Assembly (NCBI GenBank): GCA_029216955.1
Contig: JANAVB010015600.1
Location: forward strand, 33,801,832 to 33,865,831
Direction of reading: 5' to 3'
DNA from: Iris pallida
Lineage: Eukaryota; Streptophyta; Magnoliopsida; Asparagales; Iridaceae
DNA: 64,000 bases
Part shown: piece after piece, positions 10,198 to 20,122 of the stretch
Layout: each line of letters starts with the position of its first letter
How positions within the stretch are numbered: the first letter of the stretch is position 1
Program-made: the position numbers and the translations under genes
Notes under the pieces: generated by a model
Databases searched by the model: none
Told to the model about the DNA's origin: nothing
The model's input: the letters and a program-made list of their open reading frames with translations, nothing else

Positions 10198-12302
10198 ATG
10201 TCTTTGGGACGACCAGTTCAGGAAGGCGGAGCCAAGGCTCCGGCAGGACAGCAGAAGGGACCTTTGCCGACTCAGCAGCAGAGGTTCACCCAGCACCAGC
10301 ATCAGGCCAGGGGTGGACAGCAGGGGCGAGCTTACGCCATGGCAGCAGAGGATGCTGAGGTTACTGGAGAGCTGATAGCAGGTTCTATTTTTCTCGACTC
10401 TATTCCAGCTTTTGCATTGTTCGATTCTGGGGCTTCCCATAGCTTTGTATCAGTATCTTTTGCGATTAGACATCATGTTATATCTGAATCATTGTCTAGG
10501 ACTTGCAAGATCACGACTGGGGGTGGCATTATCCTCGTTCGTGATGTTTACAAGGGACGAAGAGTAGTTTTGGGAGGCCGAGAGTTGGATGTGTGTTTGC
10601 TCGTGATGCCACTACCGAACTACGATATTGTACTCGGTATGGATTGGTTGAGCAGGCACCATGCCAGCATAAATTGCCGCGGGGGTAGAGTTCTGTTTAG
10701 AGCGCCAGATGAGCCAGAGTTTGTATATTCCCGACGGCAGGCAGAGCAGACTAGCGGAGTTTTCTGCAGAGTTTCGATTGAGGAGCAGCCAGTTCCACAT
10801 CCATTGGTAGCTGAGTTTATGGACGTATTTCCAGAGGAATTGCCTGGGCTTCCACCAGACAGAGACGTTGAGTTCTCGATAGACTTGGTTCCAGGTGCGA
10901 AACCGATTTTTCAGCATATCTATCGAGTGAACAACAGCGAGTTGGTGGAATTGAAGAAGCAGGTGGATGAGTTGCAGGACAAGGGCTTCATCTGCTCTAG
11001 TTCTTCACCTTGGGGTGCACCGGTACTCTTTGTACCGAAGAAGGATGGTCGGTACGGATGTGTATCGATTACAGGGCACTCAACAGTCTGACGATCAAGA
11101 ACAGATATCTACTGCCGCAAATCGACGATCTCTTCGATCAGTTGAGCGGAGCCCGGGTATTCTCGAAGATCGATCTGAGGTCAGGCTACCACCAGGTAAA
11201 GGTAAAGAGGAAGGATATTCCGAAGACGGCGTTCAGGATGCGGTACGGCCAGTTCGAGTTTATGGTGATGCCGTTTGGGTTGACTAATGCCCCGACGGTG
11301 TTCATGAACTTGATGAACAAGGTATTCCACCAGTACTTAGATAAGTTCGTGGTGGTGTTCATCGACGACATCCTGGTATACTCGAAGACAGAAGAGGAGC
11401 ATGAGGAGCACTTGAGAGTGGTCCTGGAGACTCTCAGGCAGGAGCAGCTTTACGGCAAGCTCTCGAAGTGCGAGTTCTTCCTGGACAGAGTTGACTTCCT
11501 GGGTCATGTGGTGACTGGAGATGGGATCTCAGTCGACCCAAGGAAGATATCAGCAGTTGAGGCTTGGGCAGCACCGACGTCAGTGGCAGAGATCAGGAGC
11601 TTCCTAGGATTGGCAGGCTACTACAGAAGATTCGTCCAGGATTTCTTCCGGGTTGCAGAGCCGTTGTCTAGGCTGACCCGAAAGGACGTAGAGTTTGTCT
11701 GGTCAGAGGAGTGTCAGGCCGCTTTCGATGAGTTGAAGAAGCGGTTGACGACAGCCCCGATTCTGACATTGCCATCAGGATCAGGCAGGTTCACTATCTA
11801 CAGTGACGCCTCGGGAAAAGGTTTGGGTTGTGTCTTGCAGCAGCATGGGAAGGTGATTGCCTATGCTTCCAGGCAGTTACGTCCCCACGAGAAGAACTAC
11901 CCTACCCATGATTTAGAGTTGGCGGCAGTTATCTTTGCTCTGAAGCTGTAGAAACACTATTTGTATGAAGAGCGCGTGGAGATATTTACATACCACAAGA
12001 GCTTGAAATACGTGTTTACGCAGAAGGAGCTCAACATGAGGCAGCACAGATGGTTGGAGCTGATGAAGGACTTTGATATTCTGCTGCAGTATCACCCAGG
12101 GAAGGCCAACGTGGTTGCCGATGCTTTAAGCAGATATCCGGCAGCTATGTGTTTGACGATGGATCGCCACTTGTTAGCGGACTTGAAGAGCCTTGGGATC
12201 GAGGTGATTGTGCCGGGAGTGCAGATACAGATGTGGGGCCTCCAGATTCAGTCAGACTTGATTGATAGGATCAAGTCGACTCAGTTCGATGACATTTCTC
12301 TA
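10198..12302 (+). pseudogene. pol: Protease, reverse transcriptase and RNase H of gypsy A
   Basis: The aspartic protease has an intact DSGASHSF site near 10425, followed by DIVLGMDWL. The reverse transcriptase includes [10 protein letters not shown], a DLRSGYHQ motif and the catalytic FIDDILVYS near 11360. RNase H follows with [30 protein letters not shown] and [15 protein letters not shown] frameshift near 11045 moves the RT from the protease frame to another frame. TAG at 11949-11951 replaces the Trp expected in the [12 protein letters not shown] motif, and TGA lies at 12303-12305. The domain order PR-RT-RH-INT places it in Ty3/gypsy; the sequence resembles the Tekay/Del lineage. Confidence 0.92.
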
Positions 12303-12305
12303 TGA

Positions 12306-13783
12306 TGCATCAGGGAGCAGGTCAGAGCAGGATTTGCGGACGATGAGTTCACTTTTGCAGGGAATGGCGCATTGAGGCACGGTTCCAGACTGTGTGTGCC
12401 CAGTGGAGACTTTCGAGAGTAGGTTATACAGGAGGCCCACCGTTCTCAGTACTCTATACATCCGGGAGCCAACAAGATGTATAGGGATCTGAGAGAGCAT
12501 GTATGGGGGAGTGGGATGAAGCGCAAGGTAGCATACTTCGTAGCCAGGTGTTTGATCTGGCAGCAGGTAAAGGCAGAGAGACAGAGGCCAGGGGGACTGT
12601 TACAGCCATTGCCATTCCGGAGTGGAAGTGGGAGCACATCACGATGGACTTTGTTTCGGGATTGCGTACTCCAGGAGAGAAGGACGCAATTTGGGTCATC
12701 GTCGACATGTTGATCAAATTGGCCCACTTCTTGCCATTCAAAGTGGGTTTGTCTACCGAGAAGCTATCGGAGATGTATATGCGACAAATAGTCAGACTTC
12801 ATAGAGTCCCAGTGAGCATTGTATCGGACCGAGACAGTCGTTTTACTTCACATTTCTGGAGGAGCTTGCATATTAGCTTGGGCACTCAGCTCAAGTTTAA
12901 TACTGCATACCACCCTTAGACAGACGGACAGTCAGAGCGGACCATTCAGACAATGGAGGACATGCTACGGACTTGTGTCCTAGACTTTGGAGGATCTTGG
13001 GAAAGTCACCTGTACTTGGTAGAGTTTGCATACAACAACAGCTTTCAGGCCAGCATTAAGATGTCACCCTTCGAGGCACTGTACGGGCGTAGATGTCGTA
13101 CACCCTTATCTTGGGATGATATTGGAGAGCGAGCTTTATTGGGACCTGAGATGGTTGTGGATGCAGCAGAGAAGGTGAAGCTCATCAGAGATCGACTTCG
13201 CGTGGCGCAGGACAGACATCGGCATTGGGCCGATAGCCACCGCAGACCTTTAGAGTTTGAGGTACAGCTTAGAGATAGGATTAGAATTAGGTTATCTTGT
13301 TTGTGTTTTGTTAACCATGTTTGATTATCATAATTAAATTGAGGCCTTGTTTGTGAATAGGTTGGAGACCAGGTATTTTTGAGGATATCTCCGACACGTG
13401 GCACTATACATTTTGGTGGAGGTGGGAAGCTTAGCCCGCGTTTTATCGGCCCTTTCGTTATCAGCGGGAGAGTCGGTGACGTATCTTACAGGCTAGACCT
13501 ACCACCAGAATTAGAGGGAGTTCACAACGTATTCCACGTGTCGCAGTTGAGATGGTATGTGGCAGATCCTAGCCATGTACTTGATCATTCCGAGATCGAG
13601 GTGGGTCCTACTCTTCGTTATCCAGAGCAGCCTGTTGAGATTCTGGATCGACGGGAGAAGGCATTGAGGAACCAGACGATACCACTGGTTCGTGTCGCAT
13701 GGAGGCATCATTCTCCAGGAGAGTCCACCTGGAAACGGGAGGATGAGATGCGCGAGCGATACCCTTATCTATTTGTACCTTGA
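12306..13783 (+). pseudogene. pol: Integrase and chromodomain of gypsy A, with an intron-like insert
   Basis: The zinc-binding part begins with AHRSQYSIHPG near 12435. The DDE core contains [23 protein letters not shown] and [20 protein letters not shown]. The C-terminal GPY/F-type segment (LSPRFIGPF) and a chromodomain with PVEILDRREKALRNQ, VAWRHH and STWKRE close the protein at TGA 13781-13783. Lesions are TAG at 12420-12422, a frameshift near 12615 and TAG at 12917-12919. A 99-bp GT..AG insert splits the protein just before GDQVFLRIS. Chromodomains of this kind are thought to target integration to heterochromatin. Confidence 0.9.
13262..13360 (+). other. Intron-like insert in the gypsy A integrase
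   Basis: The bases from gtacagcttag to ttgtgaatag (99 bp, AT-rich, with a ttaac branch-point-like site at about 13312) interrupt a conserved block. Removing them joins GAG to GTTGGAGACC, restoring EVGDQVFLRIS. This matches the uninterrupted [11 protein letters not shown] of element B and [11 protein letters not shown] of element C. It contains a TGA in frame, so it must be spliced out if this protein was ever made. Confidence 0.65.
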
Positions 13784-13849
13784 GGTATGATTTTCTATCC
13801 TTCTTATCAGTTTCAGTTTCGTCTTTAAATTTGAGGACGAAATTATTTT

Positions 13850-13860
13850 AAGGAGGGTAG
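13850..13860 (+). promoter_or_regulatory. Polypurine tract of gypsy A
   Basis: AAGGAGGGTAG lies 3 nt before the 3' LTR, after ttgaggacgaaat. This is the usual layout for plus-strand priming in plant gypsy elements; B has the equivalent aaggtgggtagag. Confidence 0.7.
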
Positions 13861-13863
13861 ACT

Positions 13864-15291
13864 TGTAACACCCACATTTCTAAAATTAGGATAATTTTGA
13901 AGTTTTGTATTTATAATCATTTATTAAGGATAATTTATGCATGTTATGATTTTAGATAATTTTTGGCTAGTGTAAAACCATTTAATTTGTTGATTTGTGA
14001 ATTGGGGGTTAAACTAGGGAAACCCTAGTTATTCCTTAACCTAGAAGTTTACCATGACCATGTGAGCCTAGCCATAGGCTTAGAACATCAAATTAGTGAT
14101 TTTAGCCTAAAAGGGTATTTTGGTAATTTACTAGATTTTATTTGGAATTATGTGTTTGTAATATTATTTAATTATTGTTAGTTCCATGATTAGTACCTAA
14201 CCTAGTTTACCCTAATCTAGAGGTTAGCTACTAACCTAGAAGCTTGAGGATAGATTTTATTGGTTAAAGTAGTGTAAATATCTAGATATTTACATAATAG
14301 ATCTTTTCCTTAAAACCCTCAAAAAATCTCAACTTTGGCACTAAAGTCCTTGCCTTCACCATGAAGGAAGGCCAAGGACACCCCCCTTGCCATGGCCGGC
14401 CAAGGGCACCCCCCTACATTACCCCCTTCCTATATAACCCCATCACATTCATTCATGATCAATTTACATGAATTTAAAACCTAGAAAATTCCTTTTTCAT
14501 CAAACCTTCATAACTTCCTCAAATTTGAACCAAATCACTCCTAGTCTTTTGCATTGGGTTCCTACAACCTAGAGGGTGCTAAGGGAGGCTAGCAAGCTAG
14601 ACACAAGAACTTGGACACCAACAAGTGAAGAGGACACACCACCCTCATTTTCTTGAAAAACTTGAGTTTTCACTCAATAGGTAAATACCCATAAACTTAG
14701 TTAACATTCTGTTTTTTTCATCATAAATTCATGCATATAGGTATATCCTAGCTGTGGGACAAGTTTGATGAAATCTAGGGTTGGTTTGGTATCCGTATCG
14801 GACACGTATCCTAGGAAGAAAAACCATGTTTGATGAAATGCCCCAAAGGTTTTGATTTTGTTAAAATATAGAACTAATTACATATTTACGTAGCCCTAGA
14901 CTTGTTGTTTACATCTACACTTGACTGAGCACGACACTGTGTCGATTTTGTGTCAAAAATCGACACGAACATACTGTGACAGTGCACGCACAATGCCCTG
15001 CTACCACACTGTTCGTACACACTGCACAGGGCACTTCGACACGCCAAAATTGGTGTGGACACGGAGGCAGTGTCTGTGCACACTTCCCAAAATTTTACGA
15101 CACCTCGTGTCGTGTCGAAGGCACGAGGACACGTGCACTGGTCGTGCACTGACAGTGCACGCACGGAGCCGACTTCGCGTGCGTCGTGCGCGCGGACACG
15201 ACACTTGGACACCTCGTGTTTGCACGAGTGTGTAGCCCAACATGTGGGCTACACGTGGACATGACCACGAGGTCCCATGTGGCTCGTGTCG
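13864..15291 (+). repeat. 3' LTR of gypsy A, truncated
   Basis: Matches 4737-6175 closely, then diverges after ggctcgtgtcg. About 2.5 kb of the expected LTR is missing. The break is followed by a short filler and then CACTA transposase sequence. Confidence 0.85.
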
Positions 15292-15296
15292 GTGTA

Positions 15297-15320
15297 CGAC
15301 AACATAACTTATGCTGAAAA
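15297..15320. repeat. 24-bp templated filler at a deletion junction (source at 15429-15452)
   Basis: An exact 24-base copy of 15429-15452 (cgacaacataac...gctgaaaa) sits between the broken LTR of A and the TNP2 sequence. Its source is a normal internal part of TNP2, 132 bp away. Confidence 0.7.
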
Positions 15321-15870
15321 TTGACGGTGACAGTCAAAGAAAGAAATTTTTCCTCCAAGCTTAAGGCGGAACGCCTTACTATTTTCTATGCATATCGGAA
15401 AAGACATGGTTCCGTGAGTACTCCATCCCGACAACATAACTTATGCTGAAAAATTATTGATTGTCCACATTAGTGAAGCTTTAATCTGAAAGTTCTGTTT
15501 CCTGAAAATATCATAGGTCGCGACGCCGATCTCCCACTGCTGTTTCAACTCATCTACCAACGGCTGTAAACAATATATCGATGTTCTTCGTCAGATTTTT
15601 GGGACCGAATATGATAGCAGTCAAGAACATATAGGAGTCTTCATACACATCCATGGTGGCAGATTATAAGGGGTAAGAATGACCGGCCAGCAGGAGTATT
15701 GAGATCCCGATTGCCCGAAAGGGGCAAAGCCATCAAAACATAGCGCCAGACGTACATTTCTAGGCTCTGAAGCAAAATCTGGATGACACAAATTAAAATA
15801 TTTCTACGTCACTCCATCCGAAGGATGTGACAATTCACTATCGTCCTTTGTGCGTTCTTCGTTGTGCCAC
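15321..15870 (-). pseudogene. CACTA 2 TNP2 transposase, central/C-terminal fragment
   Basis: Minus-strand translation gives the TNP2 signature in order from 15870 downward: WHNEERTKDD, HPSDG, FASEPRNVRL, FAPFGQSGSQYSCWPV, LTPYNLPPWMC, LQPLVDEL, WEIGVATYDI, FQIKASLMWTINNFSAY, then CIENSKAFRLKLGGKISF and FDCHRQ. Several frameshifts and stops are present. The other half lies beyond the three-LTR insertion at 36741-37653 and the two join exactly at the GCCAC target duplication. TNP2 catalyses excision and integration of CACTA elements in the nucleus. The part beyond FDCHRQ is missing. Confidence 0.85.
15866..15870. repeat. Left target-site duplication GCCAC of the three-LTR element
   Basis: GCCAC here and at 36741-36745. 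The two copies flank the whole 20.9-kb structure and lie within the TNP2 coding sequence. Confidence 0.9.
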
Positions 15871-16984
15871 TGTCACGACCCGCACCCGGATATACGGGTA
15901 CGAATACGTAGACCACGTCCAGCCTACGCCGCAATATCGATGGTAGAGCGCTGTCAAGTACCCGATACTAACTACAACATCTAAAGATCCATAACTAGAA
16001 ATATACTCATGTCACATCACAAAACTAAGGAAGATAAGACAAGAAATAATAGCAATATCACTAGAACAACTAGAATCTACAAGGATCATATGAGACAAGA
16101 ATAAAGTAGAGGAAAACAATAACAAACTAATAACTACCAGATCTAGAACTCCTGATGAGAGACAACTCACGGTGAAGAATACCGAGAACCACTCCAGCTA
16201 GCAACATCCTGTAGTCCAATACTGAGGGCACAACTACTCCTAAATATTAACATATCCAGTCAGGATGGAACGAGCACAAATCTCAAATAACAGTTCTAGT
16301 TAGACGATATTGAAAATATAGCAGTAATTAAAGAGAATATACAAGAAATCATGAATGTACATGTGAGTATCATGGCAAGGTAAGCTGTAAATCTAGAGCT
16401 AGACAAGGCAGTAAAACTGAGCTGGCATGTAAAGAATCAAAAATCATCTATCTAGGTGTGTGAGTACTAGCTATATATGTGGCCGGCTGGGACATTGCAC
16501 AATAGTAAAAGGCCTGGCTAACCATACGTGGGGTGTATGATCAACACTCACAATCAATAGGTGCAAAATGGGGTGCACAATATTTTACCACATATCTATA
16601 ATAATACTACCCGTCCCCTGACTTGTATAGTGGATCCAACCATGACACTCATAACGCACATTTTCTGAAAGGGTAGCTAGCCATCGCAGGAATCGTGTCT
16701 ATACAATGCACAAGGAACAAGAAAGACTTGCAACATAGACCAAAGAATACCAAGAATAACATCTCATGACGGGATCCAGTCAAATACCAATCCGTGTGAA
16801 TATGTGTCAAGAGAACAAGAATATCTACACTAAATACAAGAAACATAGACGATTATAAAACAGAAATTATCAGAGAATGTACTCGCCTGTGTTGTGATGG
16901 ATAAGTCGACCGAGTCCAAGAACAGTGCCTCGAGGACCTATAGATGGAATATTGTATCAATATAAGGGTTTGGAAGTAAATCAA

Positions 16985-17320
16985 GTCATACTAAATAAAA
17001 CTAGGTCAAGGCAAGTCAAAGCAAGTCAAACTAGGTCAATCTAAGTCAAGGGTTGGACTTACAGTTGACTTTTGGTCAACTGGTCAACTCTGGTCAACAC
17101 TAGGTCAAACTTGACTAACGTTGACTTTGGGTCAACTGGTCAACTTCGGTTCAGTAATCAATTTAGGCTACGATTGACTTTCGGTTGACTTTTGGTCAAA
17201 ATAGTCAACTGTGGTCAACCAAGGTCAAAACTAGTCTAACCTAGGTCAAATGTTGACTCTACTTCGACGTTCAGTCAAAGTAGTCAACCGAGGTCAACAG
17301 GATCAAAGCTAGTCTCTATA
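16985..17320. promoter_or_regulatory. Dense TTGAC/GTCAA (W-box-like) cluster in LTR 1
   Basis: About 25 TTGAC[C/T] or complementary cores in 330 bp by my count, on both strands. The same block is in LTR 2 (about 26815-27105) and LTR 3 (about 33615-33930). A WRKY-responsive role is an inference from the motif only. Confidence 0.5.
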
Positions 17321-17477
17321 AAATCTACAGAGTCAACACATTCAATTTCAGCGGTTGTGAAATCACTGGAATCGACGGATCTCAAATACCACAAAAGGAG
17401 AAAGATTATAATAATAGGGTAAAAACCTACAGATCTTGTCGGATGGTGAAACAACCATTATCAACGTGTCCAGAATG

Positions 17478-18200
17478 GTTTGAAATAGCTAGAATAGCCT
17501 GCCCATAAGTCCAATTTGGACACAGGAGCAAAAAGGTAATTTCGAGTCAAAACGGTGTCCGTGTCGGATCCGTTTTGCACCGAAAAATATGCCGAAATGA
17601 AAGTGCACTAAACCTAACAAATATATGTCCACGAATCCAGAATGACGATACGAACCCAATGGTATATCCAGAATTGGATTCCGTTGATCCGATCTCAAAT
17701 TGGTCCGTTGACTAGGACATTGAAACTCTAATTTGCACAGAAAAGCGTGTGTGATGTCGGAGCTAGTCCTTAAAACTCAGCAAATTATATGTCAACGAGT
17801 CCAGAATGACGATACGAACTCAACGGTATGTCCAGAATTGAATTCCGATGAGCCGATCTCAAAATGATCCATTGACCCGGATATTGGTATTCGACTTGCA
17901 CCGAAATACGTGCCGGAACCAATGTCCACTAAAATCTAGCAAATTATATGTTAACGAGTCCAGAATGATGATACGATCTCAACGGTTTGTCCAGAATTGA
18001 ATTCCGATGAGCCGGCGTCAAAAAGTCCCGCTGACCGGACTTTGGGGCCCGTTTTGTACCGAAATGCTTGCCCTGGCCCACGTCCTCCAAATCTAACAAA
18101 CTTTATAAAAAATGTGCCAGAATGACGCCATGAGTCTACTGGTGGTGTCAGAAATTGAATTCGGAGTCCCGGGTTCAAAAATAGAAATTAACAACTTGGA
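17478..18200. repeat. Diverged tandem repeats of about 150 bp in LTR 1
   Basis: About five units share cgagtccagaatgacgatac, a tccagaattggattcc block and a tttgcaccgaaa block. The series recurs in LTR 2 (27260-27990) and LTR 3 (34100-34830), and related units are in element E (63740-64000). ORFs such as 34272-34736 merely run through the repeats. Confidence 0.7.
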
Positions 18201-18288
18201 AATTATGAATTCGGACGGCCAAATTTGGCGTCGAATTCAACCAATCAACGTGCTCACAATGAAACAAAACTGGAGGGGTAGAAAGAGG

Positions 18289-18297
18289 GTTATACCA
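18289..18297 (-). promoter_or_regulatory. Putative LTR promoter core of the three-LTR element
   Basis: The minus strand reads GGTATAACCCTC, like the TATA(A)ACCC cores of A, B and the solo LTR. LTR 2 keeps it at about 28085; LTR 3 has it altered (ggttattcc near 34917). Confidence 0.4.
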
Positions 18298-19229
18298 GCT
18301 GCGCATAGGTACTAGTGGCATGCTAGACGCAGCTGCGATGGAGGAGATACGAACCGACGAAGTTGGCTCTGCAAAACTATCCAAAAATAACACAATTTAA
18401 ACGGTCAACTTGGTTGCGGTTTGATGTAAAATGATAAAATTAACGGACAAAAAATTGAGGGAAGCAAAGATGGATATACCGCGATTGATATGGAGCAAAG
18501 AAATCGCCGATCCAATGGTCGGATTTCCCAAAAAAGTGCTTGCGAAGTTGCTGCGACAGAACTCCATTCTCAAATCCATTCCGAGCGTCACGACGGGATT
18601 TCGTGCGAAATGCACGAATAGCCTTCGTGGCTCGCATTGGGGATGAATGGGACATGTCGGGGGGGCTCTCCTGAGGTCGTCGCCACCGGGGGGTCGTAGA
18701 GGTCGCCATGTACGGTGGTGGCTATACGGGCCATGTGCGCGAAGTGTGTGCTGGCCCTGCGCATTGCTGCGCTCGCAGTTGTTGGCTGCACGCGCATGGC
18801 CGTGCGATGATGCAATGCAGTGGTGCGTTGGAGTCTTGGCAGCCAGGCTGGGGTGGTACGCGGTTGAGGCGTGGGCGTTGCGCGATGCTGCCTCGCGGTC
18901 GTCGCCGACCGGCTAGGGCAGTACGGGCTGTGCTCGCACGCTGTCGCAGCGGCTACTTGTGTACGACCTGGCTGCTACAGCCACTCGGAGGAGGAGAAGG
19001 AGGTGAAGAGGGAGGGCTGTGGTGTAGTGGTGGTGGTGGTTAGAAGTAGAGAGAAGAAGAAGTGAAGAAGAAAGAGGAGAATGAGAAGTGTGAAGAGGGG
19101 AGGAGTGAAGAATAAGAAAGAATGGGGGCATGGGCAGCTCGTGTATAGCGGGGGGTTGTGTAATAATGGGAGAGAGAGAGAGAGAGTGAGTGATGGGAGA
19201 GGAGAGAGATTAGATATAATCTATATATA

Positions 19230-19295
<66 letters not shown>

Positions 19296-20122
19296 TATAT
19301 AAATAGATATTTAGAGAGAGAGAGAGATATTTAGAGAGAGAGAAAGATATTTAGAGAGAGGTAGAGGTCGGCTACATGGGGGGATTGAGTTAGGAGAGAG
19401 AGTGAGGTGAGGATTAAATGTATAATATATATATATATATATATATATAAATATATATATATATTGTATATATATATATATTATTAATATAATATATATA
19501 TATATATATTAATAGAGAGAGAATAAGATTTGTATAAGAGGAGGATATTTTGAGTGGGGAAACAAGAAAAATATCAGTGGGGTGTATAGGTAGACATGGT
19601 AGGGTCACCAATTTGGGTTGGGTGGGTCAAGTTGGACAAGCTTGGGGTCAAGATTTAATAAAATAAAATTTTCAAACCAATTAAATCATGGATGAAATAT
19701 GAGCACAAGGGAGATCAAAACGGTGGCACGCAAGTGGCACGTGTATAGTAGACAAAATAGGCCAGGGCCATATATTGGGTCGATTGGATTGGACCGATGT
19801 GGGTCCCGAAATTAAGTTGGAAATTAAGTCCGAATTACGGCAGATAAATAAATTGGTGTAAATTGACCCGAAAGTTGCGCGAAGCATATGGAGCACAACG
19901 GAACAAGTTCGAGTGGGACACGATATATCAACATGAAGATAATCTCGTCTACTACAAACTTCAAAAGAAAGTTTCCAGAGACTGGCATCCCTGATGCTCT
20001 AGAAATCCAAGTCATGGTAAAGAGCATTTAATGATCAAAATTAATTAAATAAAAATGAATTATCGATAATAATTCATTTAGAAAATTCAAAAAATAATTT
20101 CAAAAAATTTAGGGGACTTACA

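Larger units (their letters stand above)
4737..15291 (+). mobile_element. Ty3/gypsy element A (Tekay/Del-like chromovirus), 3' LTR truncated
   Basis: Starts TGTAACACCC at 4737. It has a 5' LTR to 8722, a primer-binding-site-like block, gag-PR-RT-RNase H-INT-chromodomain (8968-13783), a polypurine tract and a 3' LTR from 13864. The 3' LTR matches the 5' LTR for about 1430 bp and then breaks at about 15291. No target duplication can be seen, because the right end was lost in a deletion that also removed part of CACTA 2. LTR ends and regulatory blocks resemble those of the three-LTR element to the right, so A is a plausible relative of its autonomous partner. Confidence 0.88.
15871..20122 (-). 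repeat. LTR 1 of the three-LTR element (4252 bp)
   Basis: Contains, as written, a TTGAC/GTCAA cluster (16985-17320), diverged tandem repeats (17478-18200), a minus-strand TATA-like core (about 18290), G-rich and purine-rich sequence (18600-19150), a TG microsatellite (19235-19290) and TA runs (19425-19510). Small deletions relative to LTR 2 and LTR 3 are visible, for example near 16245. The ORFs in it are not supported as genes. Confidence 0.88.
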
